A stretch of 64,000 bases of DNA from Caryophanales bacterium UBA7278. Lineage in GTDB: Bacteria > Bacillota_I > Bacilli_A > RFN20 > CAG-826. Below the pieces are notes generated by a model, which was not told where the DNA came from, did no database searches, and worked only from the letters and a program-made list of their open reading frames with translations. The stretch lies in contig DKRQ01000028.1 in NCBI GenBank assembly GCA_002472275.1, positions 1 through 64,000 on the forward strand, in the 5' to 3' direction. The first letter of the stretch is position 1. Each line of letters begins with the position of its first letter. The translations under genes were made by a program, and so were the position numbers. Shown here piece by piece: positions 57,431 through 64,000 of the stretch.

Positions 57431-60085
57431 TCAAAGGTCATCGAAGATAGAGATTTGCTCGAATTTCTCGGTCGGCTTGTTGTCTTCGCCCTTGATGACG
57501 ACCGCCGCTTCCTCTTCTTTGGGCTCGGGTTCTGGTGCGATTACGGGCGCTTCGGGATTGTCCTCATCACCGCGAGGAGGCTCATAGGAGACCGTCGTGG
57601 AGTCGATGAGGTCAGAGGCCGCGACGTTGGCGCAGACGAGCTTCACGCCACGCGGGAGCTTGTCGCCCTTCTTGGCGTAGCGCTCCATCGGGGTGAGGCT
57701 GAGGTCGTCGAAGACCACTTCCATCACGGTGCCATTGCTTTGCGTCATGTTGATGGAAATCGGCGGTTCCTTGGAAGAGGCCTTGACCGCATAAACGAGG
57801 GCGTGGGGTTCCTGCTTGAAGGCGCGGAACACCGTCGTGGCCTTGCCCATCCTCTCGCCAAGAGGAACGTTAGAAGAAGATAGCACGCGTGTATGCGCAA
57901 GGTCGGTGATCAAAAGGATCTTGGCCTTCTCTTCGGGCCCAAGGGCGATCAAAGCGGCGACCTCGGCGCTAGAGAGGAACCTGCCCGCCTTGATGCCGCC
58001 GGCGCTAGGCTGGGACGGGGCGATCTCGTTCTCGTTATAGCAGGTGCCGAAGCCATTTTGGGTCAAAACGAGGAGGTTGGAGTTGCCGCTAGTGAGGACG
58101 ACATCCGCCACTTCGTCTTTGTCTTGGAGCCTCATGGCCTTGATCGGGCGGTTGAAACGCACGACCGGGTAGGCGCTTAAGGGAGTCCTCTTGATTTGGC
58201 CGCCTTTGGTGACCAAAGCCATATAGAGGTCATCGCGGAATTTGCGGACCGCGAAGGCCTTGATGATCTTCTCGTTGGGATCGAGGGAGACGGCGTAGTT
58301 GACGTGGAGGCCTTCCTCAAGCCATTTGTTGGACTTCAAAAGGTGGATTGGCACGTAAAGGTAGTTGCCCTTGGTCGTGAACATGAGCATGAAGTCGGTT
58401 GTTTCGGCTTGGCCCGCGTAAACGAGGGTATCGCCTTGCTTGAGGCCCGGATATGCCCCGTTTTGTCCACCGCTTCCCTTCCAGGAGGCGATGGAGGAAC
58501 GCTTGACGTAGCCGTCCCTGGAAACCGCGATCATCACGGTTTCCTTGGCGATGAGGTCGCGGCGATCGACCGTGGCTTTCGCGGGTTGGATCTCTTCCTC
58601 GGAGATCTCGGTGCGGCGATCGTCCCCATACGCCTTGGCAATGGCCTTCAAATCGGCGACCAAGATGGAATCGAGTTTGTCTCTGGAGGCGAGGGTGGCC
58701 TTCAAATCGGCGATCTCCGCCCTGAGGGTCTCCCCTTCCTTGATGACGACGTCGACGTCGAAATGGGAGAGTTTGTATAGGGGCATCATAACGATGGCCT
58801 CGCTCTGGGCGGACGTAAAGCCAAAGGCTTTCTCTAGGTTCGCCTTGGAATCGGCTTTGTCCTCGGAGGCGCGGATGATTCGGATGACCTCGTCGATGAT
58901 CGAGGCGGCCTTGATGAGGCCGTCGACGATCTCCAAACGGGATTCGTCCTTGGCCAGGTCGAATTTGCATCTCCTCGTAATGACGTCGACTTGGTGGGCG
59001 ATGTAGGTGTCGCAATAGGTCAATAGGTCGAGGGTGGTCGGCCTGCCGTCGACGATCGCGACCATGTTGGCGCTATAGCTCGTCTTGAGCGGGGTCTTCT
59101 GGAAGAGGAAGGCGAGCAAGGACTCGGCCTTGGCGTCCTTCTTGAGGTCCACGACGATGCGTAGGCCCGTCTTATCGGTCTCGTCCCTGACCTCATCGAT
59201 GCCAGCCACGATTTTATCGTGACGGAGCTTGTCGATTTGGAAGACGAGTTCGCTTTTGACCACGTTATAGGGAATCTCGGTGATGACGATCTGCTTGAAG
59301 CCATCGGGGCTATCGACGATCTCGGCCTTGGAAAGGACCTCGACCCTGCCCCTACCGGTCAAATAGATGTCCTGGAGGCCCTGGGACTGGTGGATGATGC
59401 CGCCCGTTGGGAAGTCGGGGCCCTGGACGAGGCGCATCAAGGCCTCGATCGGGCAATTGGGATGCTGAATGCGGTAGACGATGGCCGCGGTGATCTCGCG
59501 CAGGTTGTGCGGCGGGATCTCGGTGGCGAGACCTACGGCGATGCCGGTTGCGCCATTGACGAGGAGGTTGGGGAAACGAGCCGGCAAAACGCTGGGTTCG
59601 AGTTCCGTGTCGTCGAAGGTAAGGGCCATGTCGACGGTGTTCTTCTCCAAGTCGGCCACGAGTTCGCGACTTACGGCGGCAAGCCTAGCCTCGGTGTAAC
59701 GGTAGGCGGCGGGACCATCGCCATCCATGGAGCCGTTGTTGCCCTGGAAGTCGATGAGCGGGAGCCTCACGCGCCAGGTCTGCGACATGCGGACGAGGGC
59801 GTCGTAAATGGAGGTGTCGCCGTGAGGGTGGTACTTACCCATGACCTCACCGACGATGTGGGCGCATTTCTTGGTGGGCTTATCGATGGTGTTGCCCGTT
59901 TTGTACATCGCGTAGATGATGCGGCGCTGAACCGGCTTCATGCCATCGCGCGCGTCGGGGATGGCGCGATCCTGGATGACGTCTTTGGCGTAGATGTCAA
60001 AACGGTCGCCCATCAGTTCATCGAGGCAGGAAGGACGAATGTCCTCGACGATCGCCGGCTGTTCTTCGACTTTTTTCTTAGCCAT
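57431..60085 (-). CDS. parC: DNA topoisomerase IV subunit A
   Basis: This 884-residue subunit breaks and rejoins DNA in chromosome decatenation. The breakage-reunion domain shows DARDGMKPVQRRIIYAM and the quinolone-determining HPHGDTSIYDALVRM with Thr91 and Asp95. The catalytic Tyr130 is in YRYTEARL. A six-bladed C-terminal beta-pinwheel (about 510-830) follows. An acidic, Pro/Glu-rich tail (about 830-884) is an extra. The order parE-parC with 1-nt overlap and the ParC-like N-terminus support topoisomerase IV over gyrase. Confidence 0.93.
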   Translation of the reverse strand: MAKKKVEEQPAIVEDIRPSCLDELMGDRFDIYAKDVIQDRAIPDARDGMKPVQRRIIYAMYKTGNTIDKPTKKCAHIVGEVMGKYHPHGDTSIYDALVRMSQTWRVRLPLIDFQGNNGSMDGDGPAAYRYTEARLAAVSRELVADLEKNTVDMALTFDDTELEPSVLPARFPNLLVNGATGIAVGLATEIPPHNLREITAAIVYRIQHPNCPIEALMRLVQGPDFPTGGIIHQSQGLQDIYLTGRGRVEVLSKAEIVDSPDGFKQIVITEIPYNVVKSELVFQIDKLRHDKIVAGIDEVRDETDKTGLRIVVDLKKDAKAESLLAFLFQKTPLKTSYSANMVAIVDGRPTTLDLLTYCDTYIAHQVDVITRRCKFDLAKDESRLEIVDGLIKAASIIDEVIRIIRASEDKADSKANLEKAFGFTSAQSEAIVMMPLYKLSHFDVDVVIKEGETLRAEIADLKATLASRDKLDSILVADLKAIAKAYGDDRRTEISEEEIQPAKATVDRRDLIAKETVMIAVSRDGYVKRSSIASWKGSGGQNGAYPGLKQGDTLVYAGQAETTDFMLMFTTKGNYLYVPIHLLKSNKWLEEGLHVNYAVSLDPNEKIIKAFAVRKFRDDLYMALVTKGGQIKRTPLSAYPVVRFNRPIKAMRLQDKDEVADVVLTSGNSNLLVLTQNGFGTCYNENEIAPSQPSAGGIKAGRFLSSAEVAALIALGPEEKAKILLITDLAHTRVLSSSNVPLGERMGKATTVFRAFKQEPHALVYAVKASSKEPPISINMTQSNGTVMEVVFDDLSLTPMERYAKKGDKLPRGVKLVCANVAASDLIDSTTVSYEPPRGDEDNPEAPVIAPEPEPKEEEAAVVIKGEDNKPTEKFEQISIFDDL

Positions 60086-62022
60086 TAGCCTTTGACCTCC
60101 TCTAGGAACTTATCGATTTCGTTGAATTTGATGTTCTCCTCGATCCAGGCGCGGCGCTGGGAGGCGTCGTTGCCCATGAGGACCGAGATGCGCTTCTCGA
60201 CAACCAAAGGATCCTCGATGCGTACCTGCAGCAATTGACGGGTCTTCTTGTTCATCGTGGTGGCAGCGAGCTGGTCGGCGTTCATCTCGCCTAGACCCTT
60301 ATAACGGTTGATGCCATACCCTGGGCCGATCTTCTTCTTCGCCTCTTCGAGGGACTCGTCGTCCCAGGCGTAGAGGAATTTGTGCGAGGGGTCGCTCTTC
60401 TTGTAGACGCGGTATAGCGGCGGGCAGGCGATGTAGACCATGCCGTGGGTGATGAGCGGCTTCATGTAGTTGTAGAAGAAGGTCAAAAGCAGGATCTGGA
60501 TGTGGGCGCCGTCGGTGTCGGCGTCGGTCATGATGATGATCTTGCCGTAATGGGAATCCTCGACGTTGAAGTCGGAGCCCACCCCTGCCCCGATCGTCTG
60601 GATGATGGTCGCGAACTCCTGGTTTTTGAGCATCCTCTCCCTGGTCTCGGAATAGGTGTTCAAAGGTTTGCCTCTAAGAGGCAGAATCGCCTGATGGAGA
60701 CGGTCGCGCCCGGTTTTGGCCGAGCCGCCGGCGGAGTCGCCCTCGACGATGAAGAGCTCGTTGTTCTTGTAGTCCTTGGATTGGGCGGAGGCGAGTTTGT
60801 CGGAGATGATCGCGTCGATCTTCTTGACCTTGCCGCTTCTGGCGGCTTCCCTGGCCTTGCGCGCGCTTTCCCTTGCGGAGCGGGCCGCCATGCACTTCTT
60901 GACGAGGTCGATGGCGAATTCCTTGTGCTCGGCGAGATAATGGAGGAGGTTGGAATAGACGAATTCGGTGATGATCGGCAGCAAATCGGGCGAAGTCAGT
61001 TTCTGCTTCGTCTGCGATTCGTAGAGGATGACCGATTCGGAGCCCTTGATGGAGATGATGGCGGTCAAGCCCTCGCGGATGTCCTCGCCCTCGAGTTTGT
61101 CCTTTTCCTTGATGATCCCGTTTTGCGCGGCCCAGTCGTTGACGGCCTTGGTGATTCCGGTCTTAAGACCTGTCTCATGGGTGCCGCCGTCGTGGGTGTG
61201 GATCGTGTTGGCGTAGCTATAGACGTTCTCGTTGTAGTCCTTGGCGCACCAACGCATGGCCACCTCGATTTTGACCGCGCTGTCGTCGTCGACGAAATGG
61301 ACGACCTCCCCTAGCGCTTCCTTTTGCTCGGTGAGGACGCCGACGTATTCGGCAAGACCCTTCTCATAATGGAAGGTCTCGCTCTTCTTGATCCTTTCGT
61401 CGGTGAGGACGAAGGAGACGTTCCTTAAAAGGAAGGCCTCTTCCTGAAGGTGGTTGGCCACCGTCTCGTATTTGAAGTTGGTGTTCGGGAAGATGGCCGG
61501 GTCAGGCATGAAAGTGACGAGGGAGCCGCGCTTGCGGGTCGTCCCGATCACTTCTAACGGGGTGACGAGGTTGCCCCCGTTTTCGAAACGGATGTGATAG
61601 ATGTTGCCATCGCGGAACACCTGGATGTCCACAAAGGAGGACAAAGCGTTGACTACCGTTGCGCCGACGCCATGGAGGCCGGCCGAAGTCGCGTAGGCCT
61701 TGTCGGAGAACTTACCGCCGGCATGAAGGCGGGTGAAGATGATTTGGATGGCGGGCAGGCCCGTCTCGCGGTGAAGGTCGACCGGGATGCCGCGGCCGTC
61801 GTCTTCGACGGTGCAGGATCCGTCCTTGTTCAAGGTGACGGCGACGCGCGAACCAAAACCGTTGGCGGCTTCGTCCACGCCGTTATCGACGATTTCCCAG
61901 ATCAGGTGATGGAGACCCGAGGCGTTGGTGGCCCCGATGTACATCCCAGGGCGTTTGCGGACGCCCTCCATGTCGGAAAGGACTTCGATGTTGCTGGAGT
62001 TATAAGAATCGTTGCGCGGCAT
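60085..62022 (-). CDS. parE: DNA topoisomerase IV subunit B
   Basis: This 645-residue ATPase subunit pairs with ParC. The GHKL ATP-binding domain has EIVDNGVDEA, DDGRGIPV and GLHGVGATVVNALS. The TOPRIM domain has LFIVEGDSAGGSAKTGRDR and DADTDGAHI, and the C-terminus has YKGLGEMNADQLAATTM. No SD is visible before the ATG; a TATAAT box lies about 40 nt upstream. It is divergent from plsY. Assignment to ParE rather than GyrB rests on length, operon order and overall pattern. Confidence 0.93.
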   Translation of the reverse strand: MPRNDSYNSSNIEVLSDMEGVRKRPGMYIGATNASGLHHLIWEIVDNGVDEAANGFGSRVAVTLNKDGSCTVEDDGRGIPVDLHRETGLPAIQIIFTRLHAGGKFSDKAYATSAGLHGVGATVVNALSSFVDIQVFRDGNIYHIRFENGGNLVTPLEVIGTTRKRGSLVTFMPDPAIFPNTNFKYETVANHLQEEAFLLRNVSFVLTDERIKKSETFHYEKGLAEYVGVLTEQKEALGEVVHFVDDDSAVKIEVAMRWCAKDYNENVYSYANTIHTHDGGTHETGLKTGITKAVNDWAAQNGIIKEKDKLEGEDIREGLTAIISIKGSESVILYESQTKQKLTSPDLLPIITEFVYSNLLHYLAEHKEFAIDLVKKCMAARSARESARKAREAARSGKVKKIDAIISDKLASAQSKDYKNNELFIVEGDSAGGSAKTGRDRLHQAILPLRGKPLNTYSETRERMLKNQEFATIIQTIGAGVGSDFNVEDSHYGKIIIMTDADTDGAHIQILLLTFFYNYMKPLITHGMVYIACPPLYRVYKKSDPSHKFLYAWDDESLEEAKKKIGPGYGINRYKGLGEMNADQLAATTMNKKTRQLLQVRIEDPLVVEKRISVLMGNDASQRRAWIEENIKFNEIDKFLEEVKG

Positions 62023-62064
62023 AAATCGTGCTAATTGTTTTGGAGCGGTCTAAAGACAGGTGGT

Positions 62065-62070
62065 ATTATA
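62065..62070 (-). promoter_or_regulatory. -10 box of parEC
   Basis: TATAAT on the minus strand, 42 nt before the parE ATG. The -35 region is weak. Confidence 0.5.
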
Positions 62071-62127
62071 ACGGGGCGAAAAGACAAAACCATAGACTTT
62101 TCGTAGAAAAAGAAGAAAAAGCGAAAA

Positions 62128-62910
62128 ATGAATATTTACTTGGTAAATATCTTGCTCGGTATCGGGTCCATTGTTCTCGGATATCTTTTCGGGTCCATCC
62201 CTAACGGGGTCATCATCGGCCGCGTTTTCTTCCACAAAGACCCCCGCGACTACGGCTCCCATAACTCGGGCGGCACCAACGTCGGCAGGGTCTTTTCTAA
62301 ACGCGCCGGCGTCGCGACGATCATCCTCGACATGCTCAAGATCATCCTCCCAATCTACGTCACCTGGGCCGTTTTGCTGAAGACCCCGCTCCTCGACTAT
62401 ATCGGCGCCCCCACTTCCTCTTTGGGTGCCTGGTATCCCCTTTCTAACGGCGGGCAAGGCGCGGCGCCCCTCTACTATTGGACCGTCGGCCTATTTGGCC
62501 TTTTAGGCCACTGCTTCTCGATCTTCCTCCGCTTCAAAGGCGGCAAGGCGGTCGCGAGCTTCCTCGGCATCGATTTGTTCTGCGGTTGGATCTTCCTGAT
62601 CCTTGCCGCGGTCTCCTTTGGCGGCACCTTCGCCAAGGAGAGGATGGTGTCCCTCGCCTCAATCCTGGCCTCCATCGCCATGTGCGTGACCGCGTGGATC
62701 GTCGCCCTCGTCGCCCACTTCACCCCTTGGGATGCCGGCATCCTCGCCTGGACCTTCTTCGACGCGACCCCGATGCTATTCGGCTTCGAATTCGCCGTGA
62801 TGAACACTTTCGGAGCCATCATCGTCATCGTCAGGCACAAGGAAAACATCAAGAGAATCCGCAGCGGGACCGAATCCAAGAACCCGTGGTCCTCTGCAGA
62901 AAAGAAGTAA
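62128..62910 (+). CDS. plsY: Glycerol-3-phosphate acyltransferase PlsY
   Basis: This 260-residue membrane enzyme adds an acyl group from acyl phosphate to glycerol-3-phosphate, the first step of phospholipid synthesis. About five helices and the conserved loops are visible: GSIPNGVIIGR, SHNSGGTNVGRVFSKRAGV (motif usually SGNIGATN) and FLRFKGGKAVAS. It is about 60 residues longer than usual, mostly in the loops near residues 90-115 and 190-225. An A-rich AAAGAAG precedes the ATG. It is divergent from parE. Confidence 0.93.
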   Translation: MNIYLVNILLGIGSIVLGYLFGSIPNGVIIGRVFFHKDPRDYGSHNSGGTNVGRVFSKRAGVATIILDMLKIILPIYVTWAVLLKTPLLDYIGAPTSSLGAWYPLSNGGQGAAPLYYWTVGLFGLLGHCFSIFLRFKGGKAVASFLGIDLFCGWIFLILAAVSFGGTFAKERMVSLASILASIAMCVTAWIVALVAHFTPWDAGILAWTFFDATPMLFGFEFAVMNTFGAIIVIVRHKENIKRIRSGTESKNPWSSAEKK

Positions 62911-62915
62911 TTTAT

Positions 62916-62946
62916 TAGTAGATACTACTTTAGTAGGCCCACTACT
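62916..62946 (+). repeat. Tandem AGTAG/CTACT inverted repeats after plsY
   Basis: AGTAG-ATA-CTACT (62917-62929) is followed by AGTAG-GCCCA-CTACT (62932-62946). TAGTAG units start at 62916 and 62931, 15 bp apart. The block lies between the plsY stop and its terminator, the same place as the repeat after parC. Confidence 0.65.
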
Positions 62947-62956
62947 TCCGAAAAAC

Positions 62957-62983
62957 AAGCGTCAAAAACATTGGCGCTTTTTT
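62957..62983 (+). terminator. Intrinsic terminator of plsY
   Basis: AAGCGTCAA, loop AAACA, TTGGCGCTT (one U-G pair), then a T run. Confidence 0.88.
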
Positions 62984-63020
62984 CTTACCGTTTCCGCTTG
63001 TCCAGACGAGGGAAAGAAAA

Positions 63021-63045
63021 GGGCGCGGCCCTTGAGGCTGCGCCC
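63021..63045 (-). terminator. Intrinsic terminator of the efp-yneF operon
   Basis: On the minus strand GGGCGC and GCGCCC enclose a 13-nt loop and are followed by TTTTCTTT. Confidence 0.85.
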
Positions 63046-63064
63046 TACTTCTAAGCTCGTGGAA

Positions 63065-63301
63065 TCAGAGGTTGCTGTTGCGCTTCATCGAGTTCATGAC
63101 GGACTTGATCTGCGCTTCCGAGGGCTTGCGGCCCATGGACATGAACATGGCGCGGATCATGTTCTCGTTGATCGGGGGGTTCTTCTCGAGTTCCCTCTTG
63201 AGGAGCTTCCTGGCTCCGAAGAAGCCACCGACGAGGCCGATGACCAGCGCGACGATGGCAATGGCGAACCAGCCGCCGTCCCAGGCGAATAGGGTGACCA
63301 C
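63065..63301 (-). CDS. yneF: UPF0154/YneF family membrane protein
   Basis: This 78-residue protein has one membrane helix (about residues 10-29) followed by the family signature GFFGARKLLKRELEKNPPINENMIRAMF and MGRKPSEAQIKSVMNSM. The family is limited to Bacilli and mollicutes and has no known function; it supports the Bacilli placement. The start is GTG, 2 bp after the efp stop, with GGGAGGG from within efp as ribosome binding site. It is the second gene of the efp operon. Confidence 0.92.
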   Translation of the reverse strand: MVTLFAWDGGWFAIAIVALVIGLVGGFFGARKLLKRELEKNPPINENMIRAMFMSMGRKPSEAQIKSVMNSMKRNSNL

Positions 63302-63303
63302 GA

Positions 63304-63864
63304 TTAGGCCCTCCCGTCGTATTTGCCGGTCGAGGTGTCGACGGAGATGACGTCACCCTGGTTGATGAAGAGGGGGACACGTAGCGTCATGCCGGTCTCG
63401 AGGACCGCGTCCTTGCTGCCGCCGTTGGAGACGGTGTCGCCACGGACGCCCGGCTCGCATTCGACGACGGTAAGGTTCACCTTGGCAGGGAGCTGGACGT
63501 CGAGGATCTCGCCTTCGTAGCTCATGATGGTCACTTCGCTATTGGGAGCGAGGAACGGGATGATGTCCTCATAGGCTCCTTTGCCTAGTTCGACCTGCTC
63601 ATAGGTCTTGCCGTCCATGAAGACGAGGGTTTCGCCGGAATCATAGAGGTATTGCATGATGGCCTTGTCGACGCGGATGTCCTCAACCATGTAGCCGGAG
63701 TTACGCGCGATTTCGGTGATGGCACCACTGCGAAGGTTTTTAACCTTCACCTTGGCGACCATTTTGCGCATGGCGGTCTTGTTGAGGAGGATGTCGATGA
63801 CGCGATAGAGGTTGCCTTCGTCCTGGAAGTAGTTGCCGGGGCGGAGTTCGGTGCAGTTGATCAT
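63304..63864 (-). CDS. efp: Elongation factor P
   Basis: This 186-residue translation factor rescues ribosomes stalled at polyproline. The KOW-like N-domain has the loop LNKTAMRKMVAKVK, where Lys is usual at the tip; here the tip is uncertain. Two OB domains follow (about 67-128 and 130-186), with TVVECEPGVRGDT and the C-terminal VDTSTGKYDGRA typical of EF-P. ATG 63864 follows AAGGAG, and a TATAAT box lies upstream. yneF follows in the same operon. Confidence 0.96.
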   Translation of the reverse strand: MINCTELRPGNYFQDEGNLYRVIDILLNKTAMRKMVAKVKVKNLRSGAITEIARNSGYMVEDIRVDKAIMQYLYDSGETLVFMDGKTYEQVELGKGAYEDIIPFLAPNSEVTIMSYEGEILDVQLPAKVNLTVVECEPGVRGDTVSNGGSKDAVLETGMTLRVPLFINQGDVISVDTSTGKYDGRA

Positions 63865-63900
63865 TTGTTTTCTCCTTAAAAATGGGCTTTCGCAAGCGGA

Positions 63901-63906
63901 ATTATA
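63901..63906 (-). promoter_or_regulatory. -10 box of efp
   Basis: TATAAT on the minus strand, 36 nt before the ATG, with an AAGGAG SD between. Confidence 0.55.
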
Positions 63907-63932
63907 TTATTTATATAAACCGCTGGGAAGAG

Positions 63933-63977
63933 AAAACGGCTCGCCACCCCCACTTTGAGGGAGAATCGGGCCGTTTT
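63933..63977 (-). terminator. Terminator of a gene beyond the right edge
   Basis: AAAACGGCTC and GGGCCGTTTT form a 10-bp stem (one U-G pair) around a GC-rich loop. On the minus strand TTTTCTCTT follows, so it probably ends a minus-strand gene lying to the right of the window. Confidence 0.75.
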
Positions 63978-64000
63978 CGATTGTCTTTTGGTTATCCCGC

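Noticed and set aside
60085..62022. DNA gyrase gyrB/gyrA instead of parE/parC
   Set aside because: Operon order with 1-nt overlap, N-terminal pattern and the divergent plsY fit topoisomerase IV of Bacilli; a tree would settle it.

Overview
The window reads as a low-GC-group Gram-positive (Bacillota, class Bacilli) chromosome with an unusually high GC content. It is probably an uncultured gut or rumen lineage near the Erysipelotrichales or RF39/RFN20-type Bacilli; that placement is inference from gene content. The evidence is: conserved Bacilli gene blocks (secDF-recJ-rel-hisS-aspS, yqhY/asp23-nusB-xseA-xseB-dxs, dinB-xerD-deoB, yqeG-yqeH-yhbY-nadD-yqeK-rsfS, ruvAB, obg, parEC, efp, an UPF0154/YneF protein), at least six lipoproteins with an SCG lipobox, single-membrane surface proteins, and U-tailed intrinsic terminators. 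TGA is a normal stop codon (for example ruvA), so the mycoplasma code is not in use.

Layout. 0.3-5.3 kb: an unrecognised acidic protein, a large secreted protein and a DUF4143 AAA ATPase with an operator-like palindrome in its promoter region. 5.6-12.2 kb: signalling, with a LytS-like histidine kinase and an unusual XRE-HTH/receiver regulator, a small lipoprotein, a GGDEF diguanylate cyclase, a small secreted protein and a GGDEF(degenerate)-EAL phosphodiesterase. 12.4-21.3 kb: an extracellular starch locus with an Ig-like surface protein, a lipoprotein with an InlB-type repeat, a CBM41-like/GH13 amylase lipoprotein, and a lipoprotein and a membrane-anchored protein that share the same pair of putative glycan-binding modules. 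Two CcpA-type cre sites lie in this locus. 21.4-28 kb: a glycosyltransferase and obg, then an accessory patch holding decayed copies of a DUF1016 nuclease gene, an intact XRE-DUF1016 fusion, a zinc-ribbon/DUF6273 protein, a 33-bp tandem repeat and a second DUF4143 ATPase. 28-50.9 kb: housekeeping (a 38-residue membrane sORF, ruvAB, a lipoprotein, secDF, recJ, rel, hisS, aspS, tkt, asp23, nusB, xseAB, dxs, dinB, xerD, deoB). 51-53.4 kb: an ABC permease and binding lipoprotein without an ATPase, divergent from a Crp/Fnr-type regulator with a Crp-like site over its own promoter. 53.4-64 kb: the ribosome-assembly/NAD cluster, topoisomerase IV, plsY, yneF and efp.

Three features cut across the window. 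(1) Several genes have a -10 hexamer only about 6-12 nt before the start codon and no Shine-Dalgarno sequence, which suggests leaderless mRNAs alongside ordinary SD-led genes. (2) Intergenic TAGTAG repeats spaced 11 bp apart recur before dxs, after parC and after the crp-like gene, with a variant after plsY. (3) Two DUF4143 ATPases and a fused DUF1016 nuclease each have repeat-rich or operator-like upstream DNA. No rRNA, tRNA, CRISPR array, insertion sequence or prophage is visible.
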